This document shows positions 1-9,052 of a DNA stretch of 64,000 bases, one piece after another. Positions within the stretch are counted from its first letter, which is position 1. Each line of letters starts with the position of its first letter. The DNA comes from Sva-07 sp963707515 (GTDB taxonomy: Bacteria; Actinomycetota; Acidimicrobiia; Acidimicrobiales; Ilumatobacteraceae). A program made the position numbers and the translations under genes. The notes below the pieces were generated by a model, which worked only from the letters and a program-made list of their open reading frames with translations, was not told the origin of the DNA and did no database searches. The stretch covers positions 372,001-436,000 of the forward strand of contig CAVPQI010000002.1 of the NCBI GenBank assembly GCA_963707515.1. The letters run 5' to 3'.

Positions 1-227
1 AAGCTCGTCGTGCCGGCTGCGTCGGCGCGCAGGCGGTCGAAGGCGTCGTTCTTGAAGATCTCGCGATCGGTGCGCTCGGCCGCCGACGTGCGCTGACCGT
101 CGCGGACGAGCAGCACCAGCTCGCAGTCGGGCACGGACCGCAGCAGCCGTTCGACCAGCGCGGTGCCGACGAATCCGGTGGCGCCGGTGATGGCGATGCG
201 CTTGCCGGCGAGCGACTCGGCGATCAC
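1..227 (-). CDS. NAD(P)-binding reductase, N-terminal fragment (fatty acyl-CoA reductase-like)
   Basis: This is the first ~75 codons of a gene that runs off the left edge of the window. The N-terminus shows a Rossmann dinucleotide-binding motif, TGATGFVG at about residues 14-21, followed by a helix and an 'LVLLVR' strand. This is typical of extended short-chain dehydrogenases and of the reductase domain of fatty acyl-CoA and carboxylic acid reductases. The exact substrate cannot be told from the fragment. The GTG at 227 is the nearest plausible start. The gene is divergent from a TetR-family gene, with a perfect palindrome between them, so repression by that TetR protein is likely. Confidence 0.6.
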   Translation of the reverse strand, partial: MIAESLAGKRIAITGATGFVGTALVERLLRSVPDCELVLLVRDGQRTSAAERTDREIFKNDAFDRLRADAAGTTS

Positions 228-248
228 GGTTGACGTTTCTAGCAGATG

Positions 249-264
249 TCTACCAATTGGTAGA
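249..264. promoter_or_regulatory. Perfect 16-bp palindrome, probable TetR operator
   Basis: TCTACCAATTGGTAGA is a perfect inverted repeat in the 108-bp divergent gap between the reductase start (227, minus) and the TetR gene start (336, plus). TetR-family repressors commonly bind such palindromes and control both themselves and the divergent gene. The function is inferred from position and symmetry. Confidence 0.6.
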
Positions 265-335
265 GAGATGGTCCAGCAATCGCCGCGTCTCGCCGTTCTC
301 GGCCGTGATCGCGCTCTCGACCGCACCTCGTGCGC

Positions 336-971
336 ATGAGTGCGTCGGCAACGTCCTCGGTACCACCCGCGGCGACGGGGGCGTCGACGCGCGAGCGGAT
401 CCTCGACTGCCGCGCTCGATCGGTTCGGCCGGCGTGGGGTCGAGGCGGTCTCGCTCGACGAGATCGCCGCGCGAGGTCGGCGTGCGCAAGCAGACCGTCC
501 TCTACTGGTTCCCGTCGAAGGACGACCTGCTCGACGCGGTGCTCGGCGGTCGCCGCGGCCGAGCTGGTGATCGTCATCGACGCCGCGCGTGCGGGCGGCA
601 CCGGACGATCCGCTCGACCGCATCGACGCCGTCGTGCGCGCCGTGTTCCGCCCGGCGGTCCGGCGGCCGGCGCTGCTCGGCCTCGTCCGCGAGGTGAGCC
701 GCTTGGAGACCGCCCAGGCGCGAGCGGCTGCGCGAGCGGGTCGGCAGCCTCGTCGATCGCGCCGTCGCCTACCTCGACGCCGAGATGGACGCCGGCCGGC
801 TGCGGCGCGCCGATCCGGGGCTCGTCGCGGCGCTCGGCTACGCCACGCTGACGGGCATCGCCACCGAACCCGAAGCGCTGCGGGCCGTCGGTTGGACCGC
901 CGACGCCGCCGGTCTGCGCCGCCTCCGCGACGAGCTGCCGCGCCTACCTCCGCGCCGCCCTCGCACCCTGA
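336..971 (+). pseudogene. TetR/AcrR family transcriptional regulator, frameshifted
   Basis: Reading across three frames gives one continuous TetR-like protein of about 210 residues. The N-terminus has a 'STRERILD' helix. The DNA-binding helix-turn-helix follows, with 'AVSLDEIAA' leading into 'VGVRKQTVLYWFPSKDDLLDAVL', split here across a frame change. The C-terminal ligand domain ends at the TGA at 969-971. At least five frame changes are needed, many in runs of C or G. The same density of indels affects ddl next door, so sequencing error is more likely than true decay. The ATG at 336 fits the N-terminus. The gene is divergent from the reductase at the window edge and presumably regulates it. 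Confidence 0.65.
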
Positions 972-981
972 GCCGGATGGC

Positions 982-1024
982 GGGCACGTGACGAATGGGA
1001 CCCGTCCCCATTCGTCACGTGCCC
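982..1024. terminator. Long hairpin between convergent TetR and ddl genes
   Basis: Two perfectly complementary 18-bp arms (982-999 and 1007-1024) flank a 7-nt loop. There is no T-run on either strand. The position between two converging genes suggests a bidirectional transcription stop or a mobile palindromic element. The sequence is closely similar to the imperfect hairpin at 48195-48231. Confidence 0.6.
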
Positions 1025-1037
1025 TTGCGTCACGTGG

Positions 1038-2131
1038 TCAGTGTTTGGTGTTGCGGCGGCGGCGGGCGTGGCGTTCGAGGGCGAGGACGACGAGGCCGTC
1101 GATGAGCTCGGGGTAGCTGACCCCGGAGTGGATCCACAGCTTCGGGTACATCGAGATCGGCGTGAAGCCGGGCATCGTGTTGACCTCGTTGCACAGGAAG
1201 CCGCGGCCGTTGCCGTCGTCGTCCATCTCGTAGAAGAAGTCGACGCGGGCGAGACCGTCGCAGCGCAGGGCCCTGAAGACCTCGATCGCCAAGCGCCCGC
1301 ACCTGCTCGGTCGCCGCGGCGCCGATCGGTGCCGGGATCACCAGCTGCGGCGCCGTCGGTGACGTACTTGTCCTCGTACGTCGTAGAACTCCTCGCCGGG
1401 CACGATCTCGCCCGGCACCGACGCCTCGGGTGACGTGGTTGCCGAGCACGGCGACCTCGATCTCGCGGCCGACGATCGCCTCCTCGACGACGATCATCTC
1501 GTCGTACCGGAGTGCCTGCTCGATCGCCGCCGCGACCTCGTCGACGGTCGACGCCTTCGCCACCCCGACCGACGAACCCATGTTGGCCGGCTTGACGAAC
1601 ACCGGCAGCCCGAGCTCGTCGGCGAGCGCGGTCGGCAGACCGGGCGTGATCTCGTGCTCGGCGAACGCCCGGTACCGAGCCTGGGGGATGCCGGCGGCGG
1701 CCAGCACCTCCTTGGCCATCGCCTTGTCCATTGCGACCGCCGAGCCGAGCACGCCGGCGCCGACGTAGGGCGACGTCGGCCAGCTCGAGCAGTCCCTGCA
1801 CCGTGCCGTCCTCGCCCATCGGGCCGTGGAGGAGGGGCAGCACGACGGTCACGTCCTCGCCTGCCGCCGCCTCGGCGAGCATCGGCGTCGGTGACCGGCG
1901 CGGTCCGCTCGGGTCGAGGCGCCCGGGGAGGGCGTCGGGTCCGGAGGCGAGGGCCTCGAGCGCGCCCTCGGCGAGCGCCCATTGGCCGTCGGTCGAGATG
2001 CCGATCGGCGTGATGCGGTACTTCGAGGGGTCGACGGCACGCAGCACGTGTGCAGCGGTGGTGCACGACACGTCGTGCTCGGCGCTCTCACCGCCGAACA
2101 GGACGACGAGGTGGATGCGCTCGTCGGTCAC
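1038..2131 (-). CDS. ddl: D-alanine--D-alanine ligase, several frameshifts
   Basis: Ligates two D-alanines with ATP to make the D-Ala-D-Ala dipeptide that MurF adds to the peptidoglycan precursor; cytoplasmic. Conserved blocks are seen in order: 'LFGGESAEHDVS' near the N-terminus, 'LLHGPMGEDG', 'KPANMGSSVGV' of the ATP-grasp, 'RVDFFYEMDDDG' and 'NEVNTMPGFTPISMYP' with the metal-binding residues. The length fits the family (about 360 residues). The reading frame changes about five times, near 1768, 1433, 1383, 1350 and 1290, each explained by one extra or missing base. The GTG at 2131 was chosen just before the first beta strand; an in-frame TTG lies further upstream. It is divergent from murF, the next enzyme in the same pathway. 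Confidence 0.85.
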
Positions 2132-2257
2132 GGTGTCGGGACCCGGGATGCGGTCCGATGTGGCATGCGCCAACGGTACCGCTCTGCCCCGTGGAGCGGA
2201 GGGAGGGCTACCGTTCGGGCCGATGACGACCCCGACGCCGCAGGGATGGACCCCGGC

Positions 2258-3573
2258 ATGAGGCTGCACGCCGCCGACATCGCCGCCGCGCTGGACGCCC
2301 GGTTGGTCGGCGACGATGCCGTCGTCGACGGCGCCTCGTTCGACTCCCGAGCGATCCGTCCCGGCCAGCTGTTCGTGCCGATCGTCGCCGAGCGCGACGG
2401 GCACGACTTCATCCGCGTCGCCGTCGATGCCGGGGCGACGGCCTACCTGACGGCGCGCCCGGCGCTCGACGGCGCCGCGGCGACGGCGATCGAGGTTCCC
2501 GACACCGCCGCGGCACTGATGTCGCTGGCCCGCTGGGCTCGTCGTGGGCTCGACGCCCACGTGGTCGGCATCACCGGCAGCGTCGGCAAGACGACGACCA
2601 AGGACCTCACCGCTGCCGCCTGCGCCGCGGCCCGCCGCACGACGGCGAACGAGCGCAGCTTCAACAACGAGCAGGGGCTGCCGGTCACGATCCTCGGCGC
2701 CCCGGGCGACACCGAGGTGCTGATCGTCGAGATGGGCATGCGCGGCTTCGGCCACATCACCCGGCTGTGCGACGTCGCCCGGCCGACATCGGCGTCGTCA
2801 CGGTCGTCGGCGAGTCGCACACCGAGATGACGGGCGGCATCGACGGTGTCGCCCGGGCGAAGAGCGAGCTGGTCGCCGCCCTCCCGGCCGACGGCACGGC
2901 GATCCTCAACGCCGACGACGAGCGGGTGGCGGCGATGGCCGAGCTCACCGCCGCCACCGTGTTGACCTACGGCAGCCGCGGCGATGTCCGCCCCAGCGCG
3001 GTCGAGCTCGACGCGCGGGCGCGGGCACGCTTCACGATCGACACGCCGTGGGGACGTGGACGGGTGCAGCTGGCGATCCCCGGTCGGCACATGGTGTCCA
3101 ACGCGGCCGCCGCGCTGGCGGTCGCCGGCACGGTCGGCGTGCCGCTCGACGACGCCATCGACGCCCTGGCGGGGGCGCAGGTCTCGGCGATGCGGATGGC
3201 GTTGAGGGTCGCTGCGTCCGGGGCGACGATCCTCAACGACGCCTACAACGCCAACCCGACGTCGATGGCGGCAGCGCTCGACGCGCTGGCGGCGATGGAC
3301 GCCGAGCGTCGCGTCGCCGTGCTCGGCACGATGGCCGAGCTCGCCGATCCCGACGTCGGTCATCGTCGCGTCGCCGAGCAGGCCCGCCGGCTCGGCGTGG
3401 AGCTGATCGCCGTCGGCACCGATGGCTACGGCGTGGCCCCGGTCGACGACGTGCTGGCGGCGATCGGGCCGCTCGACGCGGGCACGGTCGTGCTCGTCAA
3501 GGCCAGTCGCTCGGCCGGGCTCGAGCGGGTCGTCACCCAGCTCGTCGGCGACGGCGCACCGGCGTCGGGGTGA
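2258..3573 (+). CDS. murF: UDP-N-acetylmuramoyl-tripeptide--D-alanyl-D-alanine ligase, one frameshift
   Basis: Adds D-Ala-D-Ala to UDP-MurNAc-tripeptide, the last cytoplasmic step of peptidoglycan precursor synthesis. The protein shows the Mur ligase N-terminal domain ('FDSRAIRPGQLFVPI'), the P-loop 'GITGSVGKTTTKD', the central 'NNEQGLPVTIL' and 'VEMGMRGFGHI' blocks, and the C-terminal 'NDAYNANPTSM' motif. The frame breaks at about 2783, where 'ARP|DIGVV' would be continuous if one C were restored in a CC run. An assembly indel is therefore more likely than a dead gene. An alternative start lies four codons upstream at 2246. The gene is divergent from ddl, and its 3' end overlaps the converging MFS gene by 41 bp. 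Confidence 0.88.
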
Positions 3574-4855
3574 ACGGCTCGCCGCCGTCCGCCTCGTCGA
3601 GGAACGCGCTCGGCGGCATCCGCCGCAGGTCGACCCACCATGCCAGGAACACGGCGAAGGCGGCACCGAAGAGCAGCACCGCCCGGGCGCCGACCCATTC
3701 GATGACGACGCCGAACAGCAGGTTGCCGATCGGCACCGTGCCGCCGAACACCATGAACCACAACGGCATCACCGTCGCTCGTTCGACGTTCTTCATGTTC
3801 AGCTGGAACGTCGTCGTGATCGCCGTCGCCGTCATGAAGTAGAAGAAGCCGAGGATGAACGCCACGGGGAATGCCGGGGCGGGGCCGGTCAACAGTGCGA
3901 ACACGGCGAGGGACACGGCGAAGCCGATGAACCCGCGCACGATCAGCAGCTTGCGGTCGACGTGGGCGAGGAACGTGCCGACGCTGATCGCCCCGAGGAA
4001 CGCACCGGCTCCCCACGTCGCGTACAGCCAGCGGTACAGCGAGCTGTTCGCCGAGACGTCGAGGTTGAGGCGCACGATCGACGGAAAGAGGCCGATGTAG
4101 ACGAGGCTGAACAGCGAGAACAGGAACATCCCGAGCAGCAACCGGCTGAGCACCTGCCGGTGCCGGGCGATCGACACACCGACCGTCAGGGTCTTGAAAC
4201 CGCGTGCCGTGTTGCCGCTGCGGACGTCGGGCATGCGGACGATGAGCAGCGCGGCGATGAAGAAGAGGTACGTGAACGCGTTGACGACGAAGATGCTGGC
4301 GACGCTGAACCCGAGGACCGCCAGCAGGGCCGCCAGCACCGGTCCGATCACCCGGGTGCCGTTCATCATCGCCGAGTTCAAGCTGATCGCGCCGGGGAGG
4401 TCGGAGCGATGGACGAGCAACGGCATCGACGACTGGAAGGCGGGCGCGTTGAGGGCGTTGGCGACACCGATCAGCAGCTGCGCGGCGAACAGCGTCCACA
4501 GCGGCGTGTGTTGGACGATGCACAAGGCGATCACCAGCGTCAGCACGATCGATGCGGACTGCATCGTCAGCTGCAGCTTCTGCTTGGAGACGCGATCGGC
4601 GAGCACGCCGCCGGGGATCGACAGGAGCAGCAGCGGGCCGAGCTGCATGAAGACCATCAACCCGACGAGGGCCGCGCTCTCGGTGCGGTCGTCGATGTAG
4701 GCCGGCAGCGTGAAGTTCTGCATCCACGTGCCGATGTTCGACAGCGCCAGGCCGATGAAGATGATCCGGAAGCCGCGGTACGACAACGCGGCGCGGGCGG
4801 TGCCCGGGGCGAAGTTGTGGGTGGGGGTGACGTCGAGATCTGCTGCCGATGACAT
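3533..4855 (-). CDS. MFS transporter, EntS-like (MFS_3) exporter
   Basis: A 440-residue integral membrane protein with about twelve hydrophobic segments, starting after a short polar N-terminus. The pattern 'GFRIIFIGLALSNIGTWMQ' in helix 1, 'GGVLADRVSKQKL' after helix 2 and 'GVANALNAPAFQSSMPLL' resembles the MFS_3 group, which includes enterobactin and macrolide exporters. The substrate is unknown. An open frame joins it to the preceding epoxide hydrolase, but that is a result of a frameshift in the hydrolase. The ATG at 4855 is the natural start. It lies downstream of the hydrolase on the same strand and may be co-transcribed with it. Its 3' end overlaps murF by 41 bp. Confidence 0.85.
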   Translation of the reverse strand: MSSAADLDVTPTHNFAPGTARAALSYRGFRIIFIGLALSNIGTWMQNFTLPAYIDDRTESAALVGLMVFMQLGPLLLLSIPGGVLADRVSKQKLQLTMQSASIVLTLVIALCIVQHTPLWTLFAAQLLIGVANALNAPAFQSSMPLLVHRSDLPGAISLNSAMMNGTRVIGPVLAALLAVLGFSVASIFVVNAFTYLFFIAALLIVRMPDVRSGNTARGFKTLTVGVSIARHRQVLSRLLLGMFLFSLFSLVYIGLFPSIVRLNLDVSANSSLYRWLYATWGAGAFLGAISVGTFLAHVDRKLLIVRGFIGFAVSLAVFALLTGPAPAFPVAFILGFFYFMTATAITTTFQLNMKNVERATVMPLWFMVFGGTVPIGNLLFGVVIEWVGARAVLLFGAAFAVFLAWWVDLRRMPPSAFLDEADGGEPFTPTPVRRRRRAG

Positions 4856-5007
4856 GGGTCGCGTGGGTCGCAGCGGCGGCGAGACGCGGCTTGACCCGGC
4901 GGTCAAGTTACCGCGGCAAGAGGGCGCCAGGCCAAGCGCCGGGCTGTGACGTCGGTGGTCGGGCGGCGGGCAGTGGTCGGCAGGTGGGGCCAGCTCGGAC
5001 TGCTCGG

Positions 5008-6157
5008 TCAGCGGAACGGCCGGAAGCAGTCGCGCACGTCGTCGACGAACAGATCGGGCACCTCGAAGGCGGCGAAGTGGCCGCCACGGGGTTGCTCGCG
5101 CCAGTGGCGGATGTCGCTGAACGACTCGGCCAACCAGTGCCGGACCGGCGGCACGATCTCTTTCGGGTAGACGCCGAACCCGGCCGGCACGTCGACGTGG
5201 AAGCGGGGTCCGCGCGCCGAAGCTCTCCCAGTAGAGACGTGCCGACGAGGCGCCGTTGCCGTTGATCCAGTACAGCATCAGGTTGTCGATCAGTTCGTCG
5301 CGCTCGAGGACGTTCTCCGGGTGCCCGTCGCAGTCGGTCCACGCCCAGAACTTCTCCAGGATCCACGCCGCGCTCGCCGCCGGCGAGTCGACGAGGCCGT
5401 AGCCGACCGTCTGCGGGCGGGTCTGTTGCTGCTTCGAGTACCCGGCGTCCCATTCGGCGTAGTACGTCATGCCGTCGATCGCCCGCTGCTCTTCGGCCGT
5501 CGGCTCGCCGTCGATCTTCGGTCGGGCACCCATCGCCAGCGTCATGTGGACCGCGGCGCAGTGGTCGGCGTCGGTGGCGCCGATCGCGGTCGTCACCGCG
5601 GAGCCCCAGTCGCCACCTTGGGCGACGTAGCGGTCGTACCCGAGGGCGGCCATCAGGTCGGCCCAGATCTCGGCGATGCGGCCGACGCCGAACCCGGTCG
5701 TCGTCGGCTTACCCGAGAACCCGAAGCCGGGCAGCGACGGGGCGACGACGTGGAAGGCGTCGGCGGCGTCACCGCCGTGGCGGGTGGGGTCGGTCAACGG
5801 TTCGATGACCTTGTGGAACTCGACGATCGAGCCGGGCCACCCGTGGGTGATCACCAGCGGCAAGGCGTCGGGGTGCGGCGAGCGGACGTGGACGAAGTGC
5901 ACGCCCGGAGCGGTGATCCCGTCGACCGGCATCGTGAACTGCTCGAAGCGGTTGAGCTGGCGCTCGCGTCGGCGCCAGTCGTAGTCGTTCGCCCAGGTGT
6001 CGCAGACGTCACGGACGTAATCGAGGGGCGTGCCTTGTGACCAGTCGGCGACGAGCTCGCGCTCGGGCCAGCGGGTGTTGGTGAGCCGCGCCCGCAGGTC
6101 GTCGAGGACGGCGTCGGGGACGTCGATGGTGTACGGCTGGATCGCGGCGTCGGGCAT
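5008..6157 (-). CDS. Epoxide hydrolase family alpha/beta hydrolase, one frameshift
   Basis: Resembles microsomal-type epoxide hydrolases, which open epoxides with an aspartate nucleophile. An N-terminal EHN domain ('TRWPERELVADWSQG', 'WRRRERQLNRFEQF') precedes an alpha/beta hydrolase fold. Visible residues include the oxyanion motif HGWPGS, the nucleophile elbow GGDWGS and the C-terminal catalytic His in 'PRGGHFAAFE'. The frame shifts near 5210, between 'YWESFGA' and 'HVDVPAGFGVYPKE', consistent with a one-base indel. The ATG at 6157 is preferred; a GTG nine codons upstream is possible. It sits between the ATPase regulator and the MFS exporter on the same strand, so a detoxification role is possible but not shown. 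Confidence 0.8.
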
Positions 6158-6207
6158 CTCCGGATCGTACGGATCGGGCGTCACCGACCGGGAGCCGGGC
6201 GGCCTGA

Positions 6208-8116
6208 TCAGCGAACTCGGCGGGCCAGCGCCACGAGCTCCTCACCGAAGCGGACCGCGGCGGCGTTGAGACGCCGGAAGTAGGCCGACCGGCTGAGGTG
6301 CAGCTGCCGCGCGATCGCTTCGTGGGAGCGCTTGTCGTCGAGGTAGGCGGCGGTGATGATCTGACGGGCCAGCTGGTCGTCCGACGACGGTCCGAACACG
6401 TCGAGGGCGTCGTCGGCGAGCATCCGCAAGCGCCCGGATCCGTGCCGATGGGCTGGCACCGAGCCAGTCCGGGCCGCTGGCCAGTGCGGTGGGATTGCGC
6501 AACCAGCGCAGCATCTCACCGGAGTCGGCCTCGACGGCATCGACCGGCGCCGCCACGCCGGTCTCGCGATAGATCCAGTCGCGCTGGTTGCCGATCAGCC
6601 CACCGGGGCCCATGTCGGCGATGTGGCACTCGAGATCGATCCCGTAGGCGTGGAGGTCGAGCTCGGCGACGTGTTCGCCGTCGAGCCGGGCGCTGAACTC
6701 GCCGGCGGCGGGGATCTCCGGTGCGATCGGCAAGAAGAGGTAGCGCGGGTTGACGATGCCGCTCATGATCAGGCCGCCGGCACCGAGGAGCGACGTCACC
6801 TCGCCGAGCTCGCCGGTGAGGTCGACCGACTCGCGCCAGAGCACCGCGCTGTCGGAGCGCAGGACGGTCCGGGCGTACTCGAGCCACGGTCCGAGCAGCA
6901 CGTCGTCGTCGGCCATCGGGGGAGCGGTGCGTGGCGTCACGGTCACCGCGTAGCCACCGGTGCGTCCCTCGGCGTCGCGGGCGATGCAGACGAGTTCGGG
7001 ATGGCGTTCGAACAGGACGCGGGTGACCGCCCACCATTCGCCATGGCCGACGGCGTCGAGGATCTCGGTGATCCGTTCGATGTCGCCGTCGCGCAGCGAG
7101 TCGATGCGGAACCGCCGTCCGACGTCGGACGAGTACCCCCACCTGACCGTCGGGTCGACGATCAGGTGCTGCAGGTCGGTGGACATGCTGGCGTGTCCGG
7201 CGAGCGCCCGTCGGTGGAGGTGATCGGCGATTCGGCGCCGCAGCGCGGCCTCCCCACTCGGGTCGGTGGCGCGCAGGCGCTCGCGCACGGCGTCGGCGAC
7301 GAGGGCGTGGATCGTGACCCCGGTGGCCAGCGGTTCGGCGAACGATCGGTTGGCGAGCCACTTGTAACTCTCGTGCGGGTCGTCCTCGTCGAGGACGTCG
7401 GCGAGCAGCTCGGGTGTGGTGACCCGGGCGATGGCGGCGACGCCGAGCGTGCGCAGGCGGTCGGGTCCGACCTCGTCGCGGAGCAGCCGGTCGGCGAGCT
7501 CCGATGATGACATGTCGACGTCGCCGTCGGCCTCGGCGGCGATGTGCAACGCCAGTGGCGAGCCGTGGCTGCGGCGGACGATGTCGGTGACCCGCTCCTC
7601 GTCGGTGACCCCGTGGCCGCGCACGAGGTCGGCCGCCGCTCGTGCGTCGAGCGGCTGCAGCTCGATGACGTTGACGACGGTGTCCCAGCCGTGCTCGAAC
7701 CAGCCGGGCGACGGAGGCTGGCGGGAGGCGAACACGACGACCGCGGAGTCGGGGAGCTGCGGCAACACGACGTTGCGCAGATGGCCGTCGAGGGAGTTGA
7801 CCAGCTCGTACGAGTCGAAGACGACGATCGTCGGCCGCGCCCCGGTCGCGCCGTCGATCGCCGCGGCGATGCCGTCGTCGCTGAACGGGGTGACGTCGCG
7901 CCCGTCGAACCAGACGCTGCCGATGCCGCGGGCGTCGGCGAGCCGGACGGCCGCACGGACGAGGGCGCTCTTGCCGACCCCGCCCTGCCCGACGACGTAG
8001 GCGATGCGACGCTCGTCATCGCCGTCGAGCATCCGGGTGATGCGGGCGAGCTCGGCGTCACGGCCGACGAACCGGTCGCGGTCGCGTTTCAGCAGCCGCA
8101 CCCGGATCGAGGCCAT
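6208..8116 (-). CDS. P-loop ATPase with C-terminal helix-turn-helix, regulator-like; one frameshift
   Basis: A protein of about 635 residues with a Walker A motif GQGGVGKS at about residues 43-50, a Walker B-like 'IVVFDSYE' and a sensor-like 'VVVFASRQ'. This layout is typical of AAA_16/NB-ARC ATPases of the STAND type. The middle region is unrecognised and contains a possible acetyltransferase-like or sensor section. After a frameshift near 6430, the last ~35 residues ('SHEAIARQLHLSRSAYFRRL') form a helix-turn-helix like that of LuxR or sigma region 4. It therefore looks like an ATP-switched transcription regulator whose signal and targets are unknown. It is the second gene of a minus-strand run (DinB-like, ATPase, hydrolase, MFS). 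Confidence 0.7.
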
Positions 8117-8163
8117 CGCGGGAATCTAGTGTCGCCGCCAACCGCCGGCGGCGTGCATGCCGC

Positions 8164-8943
8164 TCAGCGACGCGGCGGCGGGCCGTCGGTCGGTGGGCCG
8201 GCGAAGAGCTGGGCTTTCGCCATCCAGTCGGCCGCTGCCGGACCCTCGACGACGAGTGCGGTGTCGGCGACGTGCCGGCGCTGGGTCGTGACGAGGCAGA
8301 AGTCCTCCGCCGGGCCGGTGATCGACTCGGCGGCGTCGTCGGGACCGAACGTCCACGTCTCGCCGCCTGGTGAGGTCAGCTCGACGCGCACCGGCACGGG
8401 GGGCACCTCCAGCTGACGGTTGGCGTAGGTCCAGCCGCGGGTGATCACGCCGAGGTTGGCGATGTGACGCAGGCGGTCGGTGGGGCGACGAGTGGCGCCG
8501 ATCGTGTCGACGATGTCCTGACCGTGCGCCCACGTCTCCATCAGTCGTGCGGTGAGGAACGACGTGGCACCCATCGACGGGCCGTACCACGGCACCCGGT
8601 CGCCGTCGCGCAGCGTCGTCGACGTCTCTGCGAGCACGGCACGATTGGACCGCCACGCCGTCAGCAACCGCGCCGCTGATCCGGATCGGGCGACGGCGAG
8701 GGTGATCGCGTCTCCGTCGGCGGCGCGCAGCAGCTCGGCCATCGACTGGGCGAACGCATCGGGATCGGCGATCGCCAACGCGGCGGTGCCGTCGAAGTAC
8801 GTGAGGTGCCCGATCTGGTCGGCGACGGACCACCCCGGACTCGGCGTCGGCAACCGCCAGTCGTCGGCGTCGAGTGGCGCCACGATCTCGTCGAGCGCCT
8901 GCTGTTCGGCGAGCAGGTCGGCACGCACGTCCCCCACGTCCAT
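8164..8943 (-). CDS. DinB/MDMPI-type metal-binding protein (TIGR03084-like)
   Basis: About 259 residues. The N-terminal four-helix part resembles the mycothiol-dependent maleylpyruvate isomerase/DinB fold: 'WSVADQIGHLTYFD' supplies one His ligand and 'METWAHGQDIVD' another. A C-terminal SCP2-like or wHTH part follows. Such proteins in actinobacteria are often mycothiol-linked metal enzymes. The specific reaction is unknown. The ATG at 8943 is chosen over an upstream in-frame ATG because the fold begins there. The mycothiol synthase gene at 40584-41540 shows that the cofactor is made. Confidence 0.72.
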   Translation of the reverse strand: MDVGDVRADLLAEQQALDEIVAPLDADDWRLPTPSPGWSVADQIGHLTYFDGTAALAIADPDAFAQSMAELLRAADGDAITLAVARSGSAARLLTAWRSNRAVLAETSTTLRDGDRVPWYGPSMGATSFLTARLMETWAHGQDIVDTIGATRRPTDRLRHIANLGVITRGWTYANRQLEVPPVPVRVELTSPGGETWTFGPDDAAESITGPAEDFCLVTTQRRHVADTALVVEGPAAADWMAKAQLFAGPPTDGPPPRR

Positions 8944-9052
8944 CCGCACGTTGTAGCCGCGCCGGGGCACCGACGTTGGAAAATGTCGACACATCGTGTG
9001 CCGACAGGCGGGGGAGCGAGGGCGTCACAGCCGCCCGCTACGGTGAGCCGCC

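Noticed and set aside
3533..6184. An 883-codon open frame that would fuse epoxide hydrolase and MFS transporter
   Set aside because: The hydrolase C-terminus with its catalytic His is found in another frame (5008-5190), and the stretch joining the two in the open frame is Pro/Arg-rich and non-coding in character. The fusion is made by a one-base indel near 5210.
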